A DNA stretch of 64,000 bases from Bacteroidales bacterium (GTDB taxonomy: Bacteria > Bacillota > Clostridia > Lachnospirales > Lachnospiraceae), in the NCBI GenBank assembly GCA_023664535.1, contig JAMPFJ010000001.1, positions 231,534 to 295,533 of the forward strand, in the 5' to 3' direction. Both the position numbers and the translations under genes were made by a program. This document shows, piece after piece, positions 26,456 to 35,859 of this stretch (position 1 is the stretch's first letter; every line of letters begins with the position of its first letter). The notes below the pieces were generated by a model that saw only the letters and a list, made by a program, of their open reading frames with translations, was not told the DNA's origin and made no database searches.

Positions 26456-28522
26456 ATGAAACAGATTAGCTTTCGAGGAGATTTATTTGTAGGATTGTAT
26501 TTGCTGGGAGCGATTATCTTTTTCATTATCCCTATTCCTTCGCTTCTGCTGGATTTGCTGATTACGTTTAATATTATGGTCGCACTGATTATTCTCTTTA
26601 ACTGTCTGTTTGCAGAGGATACGCTGGCAATGTCGAGTTTCCCGACCATTTTACTGTTTACCACGATTTTCAGAATAGCATTAAATATATCCTCTACCCG
26701 GTTGATTTTATCCACTGGCAATCCGGGGATTGTGGTGCAGACCTTTGGTAATTTCGTCGGCGGAGGCAATCTGGTAATTGGCGCCATTATCTTTATTGTG
26801 CTGGTCATTGTGCAGATGGTGGTAATCAATAAAGGTTCCGAACGTGTGTCTGAGGTAACGGCGCGTTTCACGCTGGACGCAATGCCGGGTAAACAGATGG
26901 CGATAGATGCCGATTTGAATACGGGAGCGATTACGGACAGGGAAGCGATGGAGCGGAGAGACAAGATACAACAGGAGTCGGCGTTCTTCGGTTCCATGGA
27001 CGGTGCCACAAAGTATGTAAAGGGAGACGCTATAGCGGGACTGATTATTACCGCCATCAACTTAGTGGGGGGAATCGTCATTGGTATGACGATGCAGGGG
27101 CTTGAGATATCCGAAGCGATGTCGCGGTATACGATTTTAACCATTGGCGATGGTCTGGTTTCCCAGATACCCTCCATGCTGATTTCCCTTGCTACCGGTA
27201 TTCTGGTTACGAAAGCGTCTAAATCAAGCAATATTGGTGATATTATGATAGGGCAGCTTTTTCATGTGCCCAAGGTTTTATATATTGTCGGTGGAACCCT
27301 CTGCTTTCTGGGGGTCTTTACCCCTCTCCGCAGCGAGGGGCGGATATTGATTTATCTTGCCCTGGGGCTTGGAATTGTTGTTCTGGGAAGACTGATTGCA
27401 CATTCCCAGGAGGTGGGCAGCATTGAAGAAGAGGTTCAGGAGGAAGAGGTTCAGGCAGATGAGATACGCAGACATGAAAATGTGAATGCCCTGCTGCAGG
27501 TAGACCCGATTGAGCTGGAATTTGGATATGGAATTATTCCGCTGGCGGATGTGAACCAGGGCGGAGATTTGCTTGACCGGGTGGTAATGATTAGAAGGCA
27601 GATTGCGCTGGAGCTTGGTGCGGTAGTGCCGATTATCCGGCTTCGGGATAATATCCAGCTTAATCCTAATCAGTATATCATTAAGATTAAGGGCATACAG
27701 ATTAGTGAGGGCGAAATTTTATTTGACCACTATATGGCGATGAATCCGGGGTATGTGGAGGAAGAAATCACCGGTATTCCCACCTTTGAGCCGTCATTTC
27801 ATCTGCCGGCTATCTGGATTACCGAGGCGCAGCGTGAGCGTGCCGAATCCATGGGATATACGGTGGTGGACCCGCCGTCCATTATTGCAACCCATTTGAC
27901 GGAAATTATTAAGAGCCATCTGGATGAGCTGCTGACCAGACAGGATGTACAGAACCTGATTAACAATGTGAAGGAGAACAATGCAACTCTGGTAGAGGAG
28001 CTTGTGCCGAAGCTGTTAGGAGTCGGGGAAATACAGAAGGTACTACAGAATCTGTTGGCAGAGGGAATTTCCATCAGGGATTTGGTTACTATTTTCGAGA
28101 CCCTGGCGGATTATGCCGCAACAACGAGAGACACGGATGTATTGACCGAATACGTCAGGCAGCGGTTAAAGCGGGCGATTTCCAATACGTATTTTGCAGA
28201 AGGGGAAATGACAACGGTGGTTACCCTTGACCCGAAGATTGAGCAGGATATTATGAATTCAATCAAACAAACGGAACAGGGTGCATATATTACATTAGAC
28301 CCGGCTGTTACGAAGAAAATTTTAAATTCCGTGGAAACGGAGATAAAAAAACTGGAGAATCAGGGAAAAGCACAGATTATCATTACCTCACCGATTGTCC
28401 GGATGTATTTTAAAAAGCTGACAAAGGATTACTTTAAGGATTTGAATGTTATTTCATATAATGAAATTGAATCAGATGTAGAACTACAATCAATCGGGGT
28501 GGTGACAGTAAATGATAATTAA
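26456..28522 (+). CDS. flhA: Flagellar export protein FlhA
   Basis: Proton-coupled export gate and docking platform for chaperone-substrate complexes. The 688 residues hold about eight N-terminal TM helices, the family signature FRIALNISSTRLILSTGNPG, the conserved TLDAMPGKQMAIDADLNTG loop, and the large cytoplasmic domain with LADVNQGGDLLDRVVMIRRQIALELGAVVP. The gene overlaps flhF by 11 bases. Confidence 0.98.
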   Translation: MKQISFRGDLFVGLYLLGAIIFFIIPIPSLLLDLLITFNIMVALIILFNCLFAEDTLAMSSFPTILLFTTIFRIALNISSTRLILSTGNPGIVVQTFGNFVGGGNLVIGAIIFIVLVIVQMVVINKGSERVSEVTARFTLDAMPGKQMAIDADLNTGAITDREAMERRDKIQQESAFFGSMDGATKYVKGDAIAGLIITAINLVGGIVIGMTMQGLEISEAMSRYTILTIGDGLVSQIPSMLISLATGILVTKASKSSNIGDIMIGQLFHVPKVLYIVGGTLCFLGVFTPLRSEGRILIYLALGLGIVVLGRLIAHSQEVGSIEEEVQEEEVQADEIRRHENVNALLQVDPIELEFGYGIIPLADVNQGGDLLDRVVMIRRQIALELGAVVPIIRLRDNIQLNPNQYIIKIKGIQISEGEILFDHYMAMNPGYVEEEITGIPTFEPSFHLPAIWITEAQRERAESMGYTVVDPPSIIATHLTEIIKSHLDELLTRQDVQNLINNVKENNATLVEELVPKLLGVGEIQKVLQNLLAEGISIRDLVTIFETLADYAATTRDTDVLTEYVRQRLKRAISNTYFAEGEMTTVVTLDPKIEQDIMNSIKQTEQGAYITLDPAVTKKILNSVETEIKKLENQGKAQIIITSPIVRMYFKKLTKDYFKDLNVISYNEIESDVELQSIGVVTVNDN

Positions 28523-29810
28523 AAAATTTCAGGCAGGTACGGAAACGGAAGCCATTATGATGGCAAAGGATGATTTGGGCAAGGATGCCATTGTGATGAA
28601 TATTAAGACGATTAAACCGAAAGGGCTGTTTAAAATATTCAGAAAAACCCAGGTCGAGGTCACCGCTGCCGTAGATGAGACGTCCAAAAAGGAGGGAAAA
28701 ACAGAAAAAACCGCTGACAGCCGGACAGCTTCTTCCCAGTTTAATGCAAAAATTGATGAAAAGCTGCATCCGGAGTTAAAGAAGGAAAGTGACGAAGCAA
28801 AAGAGGCAAAGGAGCTGGAGGAAAAGTTAAGCAGCCTTGCCATGCTGTTAGAGCAGCAGCTGGAATCACAGAAAAACGAGGAAAAGAAAACAAAAGAGGC
28901 GGCGAAAAAGGAAGAGGAAAAAGAGAAGGAGGCATCTGCTGACGAGAAGAAGGAAGATGTTGTGGATAAAGCGGAGGTTTCCGAAAAGGACAGCCTGAAA
29001 AATAAATCGGTGGATTTGATTATTGAACAGCTGACCGGTAACGAGGTGACCTATGCCTATGCAAAACAGATAATCGACGAAATTAGTCATTCCGGAAACA
29101 TCCGTACTCTGGACGACATGCTTGCCGGTGTATACCAGAAGCTTATTTTAAAGCTTGGCGAGATGAAACCGATTTCTTTTGACGAGGAGGATAAAAAACC
29201 GAAGGTCATTTTCTTTGTCGGACCTACCGGAGTGGGGAAAACCACCACGATTGCAAAGCTTTCTTCCAAGCTGATATTGGAGGAGAAAAAGAAGATTGCC
29301 ATTTTTACCTCGGACACCTATCGGATTGCTGCGGTGGAGCAGATAAAAACCTACGCCAATATTTTGTCTATTCCGGTAGAGATTATATACGAGGTAAAGG
29401 ATTTAGATACGGCGCTTCCGAAATACAAGAGCTACGATTATGTGCTGGTGGATACTGCGGGCCGCTCGCACAAAAACAAAGAACAGATAGACGATTTGAA
29501 AAATTTGTTTAATGCATTTTCCCAATACAGCATTTTAACTTATCTGGTACTAAGCGCAACGACCAAATATAAGGATTTGAAAAAAATCACGGCATTATAT
29601 GAGGACATTACGGAGTGCAGCCTTATTTTTACCAAGCTGGATGAGACAGATGCCATTGGAAACATATTAAACTTAAAATTAGATACAGGAATGTCGTTGT
29701 CCTATGTTTCCTATGGGCAGAATGTTCCGGATGATATTGAGGTCTTGAATCCGCAAATCATCGCCAAAAAGTTATTAGGGGGGGGCGAAGGCTATGGATC
29801 AGGCGGATGA
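28512..29810 (+). CDS. flhF: Flagellar biosynthesis GTPase FlhF
   Basis: SRP-type GTPase that sets flagellar position and number. The 432 residues have an N-terminal B domain with MIIKKFQAGTETEAIMMAKDDLGKDAIVMNIK, a long charged Lys/Glu linker (about 60-160), then the NG domain with P-loop GPTGVGKTT (about 237-245), DTAGR and TKLDE. It overlaps flhG by 17 bases, so the pair is co-translated. Confidence 0.97.
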   Translation: MIIKKFQAGTETEAIMMAKDDLGKDAIVMNIKTIKPKGLFKIFRKTQVEVTAAVDETSKKEGKTEKTADSRTASSQFNAKIDEKLHPELKKESDEAKEAKELEEKLSSLAMLLEQQLESQKNEEKKTKEAAKKEEEKEKEASADEKKEDVVDKAEVSEKDSLKNKSVDLIIEQLTGNEVTYAYAKQIIDEISHSGNIRTLDDMLAGVYQKLILKLGEMKPISFDEEDKKPKVIFFVGPTGVGKTTTIAKLSSKLILEEKKKIAIFTSDTYRIAAVEQIKTYANILSIPVEIIYEVKDLDTALPKYKSYDYVLVDTAGRSHKNKEQIDDLKNLFNAFSQYSILTYLVLSATTKYKDLKKITALYEDITECSLIFTKLDETDAIGNILNLKLDTGMSLSYVSYGQNVPDDIEVLNPQIIAKKLLGGGEGYGSGG

Positions 29811-30672
29811 ATTACGCAAGAAGGTTAAATTACTAAAGGAGAATGCTCCATCCACCAGGGTCATTGCCGTGACAAGTGGAAAAGGGGGAGTGGGAAAAAC
29901 CAGTATTTCGGTGAATCTGGCGCTTCAGCTCAGACAACTGGGAAAAAGTGTTGTCATTCTGGATGCGGATTTCGGACTCGCTAATGTAGAGGTGATGCTG
30001 GGGATTCGTCCCCGGTATAATCTGGCAGATTTGATTTTTAACAACCGCTCAATCGAAGAGATTATTACAGAGGGTCCCATGGGAATCGGTTTTATTTCCG
30101 GCGGTTCCGGTGTACAGGATTTGGTCAATCTGGATATGGAGAATTTAAAAACCCTGATTGCCAAGCTGGTGAAGCTGGACAGTATGTATGATGTGGTCAT
30201 TATCGATACCGGTGCGGGAATTGCGGATTCCGTCATTGAATTTGTGTTAAGCTCCCCCGAAGTGTTATTGATTGTTACTCCGGAGCCGACCTCCATTACC
30301 GATGCTTATTCGCTGCTTAAGGCGGTAAATCGGAAAAAGGGGTTTGACCGGAAGCAGAAATCCATTAAGGTGATTACAAACCGGGTAAATAATATGGAGG
30401 AAGGGAAAGAAATTTATGAAAAGATAAGTCTTGTGGTATCTAAATTTTTGAATATTCAATTAGAATATTTGGGCTATATTCCTATGGATAAACAGATTTC
30501 CAATGCAGTGATTGAACAAAAGCCGATTTCCATCAGTTCGCCGAACAGTGAACCGGCTGTCCGGATTAAAAGCATATGCAGCAAGCTGCTGGATATTCCT
30601 TTTCAGGAAGAGGAAAAAATAGGATTTGCAAAGGTATTGCTTGATTTTATAAAATCTAAAAAGAATGGGTAA
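29794..30672 (+). CDS. flhG: Flagellar number regulator FlhG (MinD-like ATPase)
   Basis: MinD/ParA-type ATPase that controls flagellar number together with FlhF; YlxH in B. subtilis. The 292 residues contain the deviant Walker A SGKGGVGKTS (about 28-37), DADFGLANVEVMLG, and IDTGAGI. The N-terminal DQAXXLR motif seen here as MDQADELRKKV is the segment that stimulates the FlhF GTPase in the family. Confidence 0.96.
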   Translation: MDQADELRKKVKLLKENAPSTRVIAVTSGKGGVGKTSISVNLALQLRQLGKSVVILDADFGLANVEVMLGIRPRYNLADLIFNNRSIEEIITEGPMGIGFISGGSGVQDLVNLDMENLKTLIAKLVKLDSMYDVVIIDTGAGIADSVIEFVLSSPEVLLIVTPEPTSITDAYSLLKAVNRKKGFDRKQKSIKVITNRVNNMEEGKEIYEKISLVVSKFLNIQLEYLGYIPMDKQISNAVIEQKPISISSPNSEPAVRIKSICSKLLDIPFQEEEKIGFAKVLLDFIKSKKNG

Positions 30673-30678
30673 GGGTAT

Positions 30679-31410
30679 ATGGATAGTAGAATTATAATAG
30701 GTGATAAACTGGATATACAAAAATTGGACAGTGAAAATTCCGATGCGCAAACCGAGAAGAACCGGGTTTATTCCAGCCGGGTGTTAGATGAAATGCAGAA
30801 TGGAAATATGCTTGTTTCCATGCCGTACCGGGACGGAAAGATGGTTCCGTTCAGCGTCGGGCAGGAGATACAGGCGACCTTTTACACAAAATCCGGCTTG
30901 CTGCGCTGTCAGTCAAAGGTGATGGGCAGATATAAAAATGGAAATATCTTTTTTATGGAGCTTGAGCAGGAGACGGACCTTATAAAGGTGCAGAGGCGGG
31001 AATATTACCGCATGGACTGCTATATTCTGATTGAATACCGCATTGTCGGGGAGGAAGAGCGCAAGATGATTGAAGCCGACGAATTTTACGACCCTGAGCA
31101 GACGGAGTGGGAATGGAAATCCGGAACCATGCTGGATTTGTCCGGCGGGGGAAGCCATTTTGTCTCCGCATTCCAGGAAGAAAAGGATACCATGATTCAG
31201 CTTCGCTTTGATATTCATCTCGGAGAAAAAATAGAGTCGGTATCCCCTTATGCGATGCTGCTGCGCTCGGAGCGGAACAAGAATAACAGTACGATTTACG
31301 ATAACTATATTATGTTTTGGAATGTGGACGGAAATCTTCGGGAAAAGATTATCCGGTATATCTTTGATGCCCAGAGGAGAAAGCGCTCTAAGGACTCGGG
31401 TATGAGTTAG
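30679..31410 (+). CDS. PilZ-domain flagellar brake protein (YcgR/MotI type)
   Basis: Predicted cyclic di-GMP receptor acting on the motor. The 243 residues have a YcgR-like N-terminal beta domain (about 15-100), then a PilZ domain with the RxxxR motif in QRREYYRM (about 105-112) and DLSGGGSHF further on. Both c-di-GMP contact motifs look intact. It is the last gene of the flagellar unit, 6 bases after flhG, before an intrinsic terminator. Confidence 0.9.
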   Translation: MDSRIIIGDKLDIQKLDSENSDAQTEKNRVYSSRVLDEMQNGNMLVSMPYRDGKMVPFSVGQEIQATFYTKSGLLRCQSKVMGRYKNGNIFFMELEQETDLIKVQRREYYRMDCYILIEYRIVGEEERKMIEADEFYDPEQTEWEWKSGTMLDLSGGGSHFVSAFQEEKDTMIQLRFDIHLGEKIESVSPYAMLLRSERNKNNSTIYDNYIMFWNVDGNLREKIIRYIFDAQRRKRSKDSGMS

Positions 31411-31442
31411 TGGTGCGGCAGGCATCCTGCAGCGAATAAAAG

Positions 31443-31496
31443 GCATGATATTTGCGGATTTTTCGGTTGGAAACATTGCAATATCGTGCTTTTTTT
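31443..31496 (+). terminator. Intrinsic terminator ending the flgB-to-PilZ unit
   Basis: Bases 31443-31455 pair with 31478-31489 (12 bp with one G-U and one bulged base) and are followed by seven T residues. It would separate the flagellar structural genes from the che genes. Confidence 0.7.
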
Positions 31497-31511
31497 GATA
31501 AAATAGCTTTG

Positions 31512-31555
31512 AATGTTACTATACACTTATGTGCAGGGTAACATTTGGTATAATA
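31512..31555 (+). promoter_or_regulatory. Promoter with overlapping dyad ahead of cheB
   Basis: TGGTATAAT at 31547-31555 is an extended -10 element. Just upstream a perfect 8-bp inverted repeat, AATGTTAC (31512-31519) and GTAACATT (31538-31545), spans the -35 region, which itself is poor (TTATGT). The arrangement suggests control by a dimeric DNA-binding protein. CheB starts at 31583. Confidence 0.55.
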
Positions 31556-31582
31556 AATGCATCAATTTAACGGGGTGAAGTT

Positions 31583-32179
31583 ATGGCGGACAAGATAATC
31601 GATAAGCTTGTGATGATTGCTAGTTCCACAGGGGGACCGAAAGCATTGCATCAGTTGATTCCTACGCTGGATAAAAACATAGACGCTCCCGTTGTAATCG
31701 TACAGCATATGCCAAAGGGTTTTACGGCTACGCTGGCAGAAAGACTGAACGAAACCAGTGCGATTTCGGTAAGTGAGGCAGAAGACGGCGGCAGGCTGGA
31801 AAAAGGGCATGTGTATCTTGCACGGGGCGGTAAGCATCTGCAGCTTGCGGTTGACAGAAAGAAAAAGCTTGTTTTCCGGGAAAATGAGGATGAGCCGATT
31901 AACGGACTGCGGCCCTGCGCTAATATCACTTTTGAAAGTCTTTCTCCTATATCCGTCGGAACGCTGGTTTGCGTAGTGCTTACCGGAATGGGCTCTGATG
32001 GCTACGCCGGTATCCGGAAGCTTAAGGAGAACAAAAAGGTTTATACGATTGCACAAAACAGGGAGACTTGTGTTGTCTATGGTATGCCGAAAGCTATTGT
32101 AGACAACGGTATAGCAGACATGGTTTTACCTTTGGAAGAGATAGGAAAAGAAATTATGAGAAAAGTGGGGGTGTATTGA
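31583..32179 (+). CDS. cheB: Stand-alone CheB methylesterase domain (no receiver)
   Basis: Protein-glutamate methylesterase/deamidase for chemoreceptor adaptation. The 198 residues cover only the catalytic domain: Ser15 in ASSTGGP, His42 in VQHMP and Asp139 in GMGSDG form the expected triad. Classical CheB has about 350 residues with an N-terminal receiver; here the upstream 170 bases hold a terminator and promoter, so the receiver is truly absent. Activity would then not be set by CheA phosphorylation of this protein. No cheR is visible in the window. Confidence 0.92.
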   Translation: MADKIIDKLVMIASSTGGPKALHQLIPTLDKNIDAPVVIVQHMPKGFTATLAERLNETSAISVSEAEDGGRLEKGHVYLARGGKHLQLAVDRKKKLVFRENEDEPINGLRPCANITFESLSPISVGTLVCVVLTGMGSDGYAGIRKLKENKKVYTIAQNRETCVVYGMPKAIVDNGIADMVLPLEEIGKEIMRKVGVY

Positions 32180-32180
32180 T

Positions 32181-34247
32181 ATGGATTTAAGTCAATATCT
32201 TGAGATTTTTATTGATGAGACAAAGGAGCACTTACAGACGTTAAATGACCAGGTGCTGATTTTAGAGGCGGAGCCGGATAACATTGACACGGTAAATGAG
32301 ATTTTCCGTGCGGCGCATTCATTAAAGGGAATGGCGGGAACAATGGGCTTTAAGCGGATGCAGAGGCTTACCCATGACATGGAAAATGTATTTTCGGAAA
32401 TCCGGAACGGCAAAATGAGCGTTTCTCCGGATTTGGTCGATGTGGTATTCAAGTGTCTGGATGCGATTGAAGAGTATCTGGGGTGTATTGTGGAGACCTC
32501 GGATGAAGGGGAAAATGATAACGAAGAGATTATCGGTTTGTTAAATGCCTGTCTGGAATCCGGAGGAGAGAACTCCGAAGCGGAAGCCCAGGGTGAGGCG
32601 GAAGCAAAGAAGGAAGAGGCGAAGGACGCTGAAGAGGATGGGGATAAACGGAAGTTTTTACATATCAGCATTGCCGATTTTGAAAAGAACGCCATTACCG
32701 AGGCAAAGGCACAAAACAAAAAGGTATACGGGGTTACCGTTTACATTGAAGAAAACTGTATTTTAAAGGCAGCCCGGGCATTTCTGGTCTTTAAAGGGCT
32801 GGAGGAAGTGGGCGAGATTATCAAATCCGTACCGGGAGTGCAGGATATCGAGGATGAAAAGTTTGATTTTGATTTCTCCATGCTGGTAATCTCGGATAAA
32901 CCGTTAGAAACTGTCAAGAAAGTAATTACCAATGTTTCCGAGATAAAGGAGGCGGTAATTGAGGAGTATGAGATTCCGGGAGATGCCGAGGTAATCAGTT
33001 CAGTTCAGGAAAAAGAAGAAAAGGAGCCGGAAAAGAAGGATGAGCCGAAAAAGAAAGCCGCTCCGGCAAAAACGGGCTCGAAACCGGTTGCAAACCGCTC
33101 CGTCCGTGTGGATATCGAAAAACTGGACGTGCTGATGAATCTGGTCAGCGAGCTGATTATCGCCAAGAACGGTCTGGTATCGGTCAGCAACCAGGAGGAC
33201 AGCAAAACCTCCATGCAGAGCTTTAACGAGCAGATTGAATATCTGGAGAGAATTACGACCAACCTGCATGAATCGGTAATGAAAGTAAGAATGGTGCCGA
33301 TTGAGAGTGTGGTAAACCGTTTCCCGCGTATGATTCGTGATTTATCGAAAAAACTCGGTAAAGAGATGGAATTGATTATGACCGGTGAAGATACGGAATT
33401 AGACCGGACAGTTATTGATGAGATTGGGGACCCGTTAATGCATATGCTGAGAAATTCGGCAGACCATGGCCTGGAATCCACGATAGACCGGTTAAAGCTT
33501 GGAAAACCGCAGGTAGGAACGATTCAGTTAAATGCTTATCAGGACGGAAATAACGTTACGATTGAAGTGGAGGACGATGGAAAAGGTATCGATGTAGAGA
33601 AGGTAAAGGCGTCTGCGATAAAGAAAGGACATATTACTGAGGAGCAGGCGGAGATGATGACGGAGAAAGAGGCAATCGATTTGCTGTTCCGTCCGGCATT
33701 TTCTACAGCGGAGAAGATTTCCGATGTATCCGGCAGAGGCGTAGGACTGGATGTGGTAAAGAACAAAATTGAAGGTCTGGGCGGTGATGTGGAGGTATCG
33801 ACCAAGCTTGGGGAGGGAACTAAGTTTACGGTAAGATTACCGCTTACCCTGGCAATTATCCAGGCGCTTATGGTGGAGGTACGGAAAGAGAAATATGCCA
33901 TTCCGCTTAACTCCATTGTCACGATTGAGGATGTGCTGGTAAGCGATATCAAATATGTACAGCAAAAGGAAGTGATAAATCTGCGGGGAACGGTAATTCC
34001 CCTTGTCCGGTTAAATGAAGTGCTGGATTGCCCTCCGGCAGAGGATGAGCCGGAGAACCTTGTGATTGTTATTGTCAAGAAAGGGGATAAACAGACCGGT
34101 CTTGTCATTGATAATTTATTAGGTCAGCAGGAAATTGTAATCAAGCCGCTTGGCAAATACATCAATATCAACAAGATGATTAGCGGCGCAACGATATTGG
34201 GCGACGGTGAAGTTGCCTTGATTATTGATTCAAATTCATTGATTTAG
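32181..34247 (+). CDS. cheA: Chemotaxis histidine kinase CheA
   Basis: Kinase that phosphorylates CheY. The 688 residues contain P1 with His46 in AAHSLKGMAGTMG, an acidic linker, a P2-like CheY-binding region (about 155-275), a basic linker, P3 (NRSVRVDIEKLDVLMNLVSELII), the P4 ATPase (N-box DEIGDPLMHMLRNSADHGLE, DDGKGID, SGRGVGLDVVK) and the CheW-like P5. cheW follows after 13 bases. Confidence 0.97.
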   Translation: MDLSQYLEIFIDETKEHLQTLNDQVLILEAEPDNIDTVNEIFRAAHSLKGMAGTMGFKRMQRLTHDMENVFSEIRNGKMSVSPDLVDVVFKCLDAIEEYLGCIVETSDEGENDNEEIIGLLNACLESGGENSEAEAQGEAEAKKEEAKDAEEDGDKRKFLHISIADFEKNAITEAKAQNKKVYGVTVYIEENCILKAARAFLVFKGLEEVGEIIKSVPGVQDIEDEKFDFDFSMLVISDKPLETVKKVITNVSEIKEAVIEEYEIPGDAEVISSVQEKEEKEPEKKDEPKKKAAPAKTGSKPVANRSVRVDIEKLDVLMNLVSELIIAKNGLVSVSNQEDSKTSMQSFNEQIEYLERITTNLHESVMKVRMVPIESVVNRFPRMIRDLSKKLGKEMELIMTGEDTELDRTVIDEIGDPLMHMLRNSADHGLESTIDRLKLGKPQVGTIQLNAYQDGNNVTIEVEDDGKGIDVEKVKASAIKKGHITEEQAEMMTEKEAIDLLFRPAFSTAEKISDVSGRGVGLDVVKNKIEGLGGDVEVSTKLGEGTKFTVRLPLTLAIIQALMVEVRKEKYAIPLNSIVTIEDVLVSDIKYVQQKEVINLRGTVIPLVRLNEVLDCPPAEDEPENLVIVIVKKGDKQTGLVIDNLLGQQEIVIKPLGKYININKMISGATILGDGEVALIIDSNSLI

Positions 34248-34260
34248 GGGGTATGCAGTT

Positions 34261-34710
34261 ATGGATGAAAATACAGTAGTAAGTGAATCAAAGCAATATA
34301 TTGTTGTAAAACTGGATAATGAGCAGTACGGTATCGATATTTCCTTTATCGACAATATTGTCCGGTTACAGCAGATTACAAGAGTACCGAAGGCACAATC
34401 CTTTTTTGAGGGGGTAATTAACTTAAGAGGGGAGATTATTCCGGTAATGAGCCTTCGCTTAAGGTTTGATTTGCCGGATAAAGAAAACACCAATGCAACC
34501 CGGATTATTATTGTAAAACCGGAAAGTAACGCCAAAATCGGTATTTTGGTGGATGAGGTAAGAGAGGTTGTCACCCTGACGGAAGATAATATCGAAAAGG
34601 CGGATTATGATGAGCAGGGCTTCAATCTTTTAGGCGTTGGAAAATATAAAGAGACGTTGATTTCGCTGTTGAATATTCAGGGCATAATCACGGATCTGGA
34701 AAATGTGTAG
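34261..34710 (+). CDS. cheW: Chemotaxis coupling protein CheW
   Basis: Adaptor linking receptors to CheA. The 149 residues form one CheW domain: YIVVKLDNEQYGIDISFIDNIVRLQQITRVPKAQSFFEGVINLRGEIIPVMSLR is the conserved core. Length is normal. It is followed by cheC after 8 bases. Confidence 0.97.
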   Translation: MDENTVVSESKQYIVVKLDNEQYGIDISFIDNIVRLQQITRVPKAQSFFEGVINLRGEIIPVMSLRLRFDLPDKENTNATRIIIVKPESNAKIGILVDEVREVVTLTEDNIEKADYDEQGFNLLGVGKYKETLISLLNIQGIITDLENV

Positions 34711-34718
34711 GTGAATGT

Positions 34719-35336
34719 ATGGGACATGGCGAATTGACAAGTATGAAAATTGATATATTACGGGAGATTGGAAATATTGGTGCGGGGAATGCAACAACGG
34801 CGCTTTCTGTCATGTTAAAATCCAATCTGCGTGTGGAGATTCCGGTTGTGGAGATATTAGGCTTCAATGAGCTTTCTGATTTGGTAGGCGGTGCGGATAC
34901 AGTGGTGACGGCAGTGCTTACGCATTTTACCGGGGAAGTAAGCGGAATGACGATGTTCATTCTGGAAATGGAAGAGGCAAAAAATCTCGCCGGAACTATG
35001 CTGAATAAGACGTACCCTAAGGATTTTCGGGAGTTTGACCAGATGGACAAGTCGGCGCTTGTGGAGGTCGGCAATATTTTGATGAGCTCCTACATTTCCT
35101 CTATCGGGACGCTTACGAACTTGAAGCTGAATATAGTACCTCCGGCAATCTGTGTCGATATGGTGGGCGCTGTATTGAGTATGCCGATTAGTGAACTTGG
35201 ACAGGTCGGTGATCAGGCAATGATTATTGATTCAAAATTTTTGGATAATGAAAGGCCAATAAATGGATTTTTACTCTTTGTCATGGATGAGATATCCTTC
35301 GAGAATATTTTTGAGGCCTTGGGAATAGGGTGTTAA
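34719..35336 (+). CDS. cheC: CheY-P phosphatase CheC
   Basis: Dephosphorylates CheY-P and binds CheD in the Firmicutes adaptation system. The 205 residues have two phosphatase motifs with the conserved Glu and Asn: ILREIGNIGAGNATTALS near residue 12 and ALVEVGNILMSSYISSIG near residue 113. cheD follows two bases after the stop, typical of the coupled CheC-CheD pair. Confidence 0.96.
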   Translation: MGHGELTSMKIDILREIGNIGAGNATTALSVMLKSNLRVEIPVVEILGFNELSDLVGGADTVVTAVLTHFTGEVSGMTMFILEMEEAKNLAGTMLNKTYPKDFREFDQMDKSALVEVGNILMSSYISSIGTLTNLKLNIVPPAICVDMVGAVLSMPISELGQVGDQAMIIDSKFLDNERPINGFLLFVMDEISFENIFEALGIGC

Positions 35337-35338
35337 GA

Positions 35339-35827
35339 ATGGAAGAACTGATTAAAGTTGGAATTGCTGATTTGAAATTATGCAAAACCCCGGATAAGAT
35401 TACAACGATTGGATTAGGTTCCTGTGTGGGGATTGTTTTGTATAGTGATGTATCAGAATGGTGTGGGATGGTGCATATTATGCTGCCTTCCAGTAAAGAA
35501 ATAAAAAATAATACCAATCGTGCCAAATTTGCAGACAGCGGAATCGCGGATTTAATTCTTGCGCTGGGACGTAAGGGTTTGGCCCGCAATATGCTGTTGG
35601 CGAAAATTGCAGGCGGCGCTGCGATGTTTCAACTTTCAGGAAAGACGGATTTGGGAAGTGTGGGAGACAGAAATGTCAAAGCGGTGAAGCATGCGTTAAC
35701 CGTGGTTCATGGTATTAGGATTGTGGCAGAGGATACCGGTGCGGATTATGGACGTACAATTATTTTTGATAATGCGACAAAGAAATTGACTGTCCGCTCT
35801 GCCGGAAGACCGGAAAAAACGATATAA
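35339..35827 (+). CDS. cheD: Chemoreceptor glutamine deamidase CheD
   Basis: Deamidates receptor glutamines and is regulated by CheC. The 162 residues carry the catalytic Cys in GLGSCVGIVLYS and His in MVHIMLPSS, and the C-terminal part with KIAGGAAMF and VGDRNVKAV. ATG 35339 is preferred over the in-frame GTG at 35330, which lies inside cheC. Confidence 0.96.
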   Translation: MEELIKVGIADLKLCKTPDKITTIGLGSCVGIVLYSDVSEWCGMVHIMLPSSKEIKNNTNRAKFADSGIADLILALGRKGLARNMLLAKIAGGAAMFQLSGKTDLGSVGDRNVKAVKHALTVVHGIRIVAEDTGADYGRTIIFDNATKKLTVRSAGRPEKTI

Positions 35828-35859
35828 AATCTCTTGTTTGGAAGAAGCGGGGTTTGACG

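Noticed and set aside
26407..27231. 274-residue open frame on the minus strand inside flhA
   Set aside because: It lies fully antisense to flhA, has no ribosome binding site and no recognisable domain; it is a product of codon bias in the real gene.
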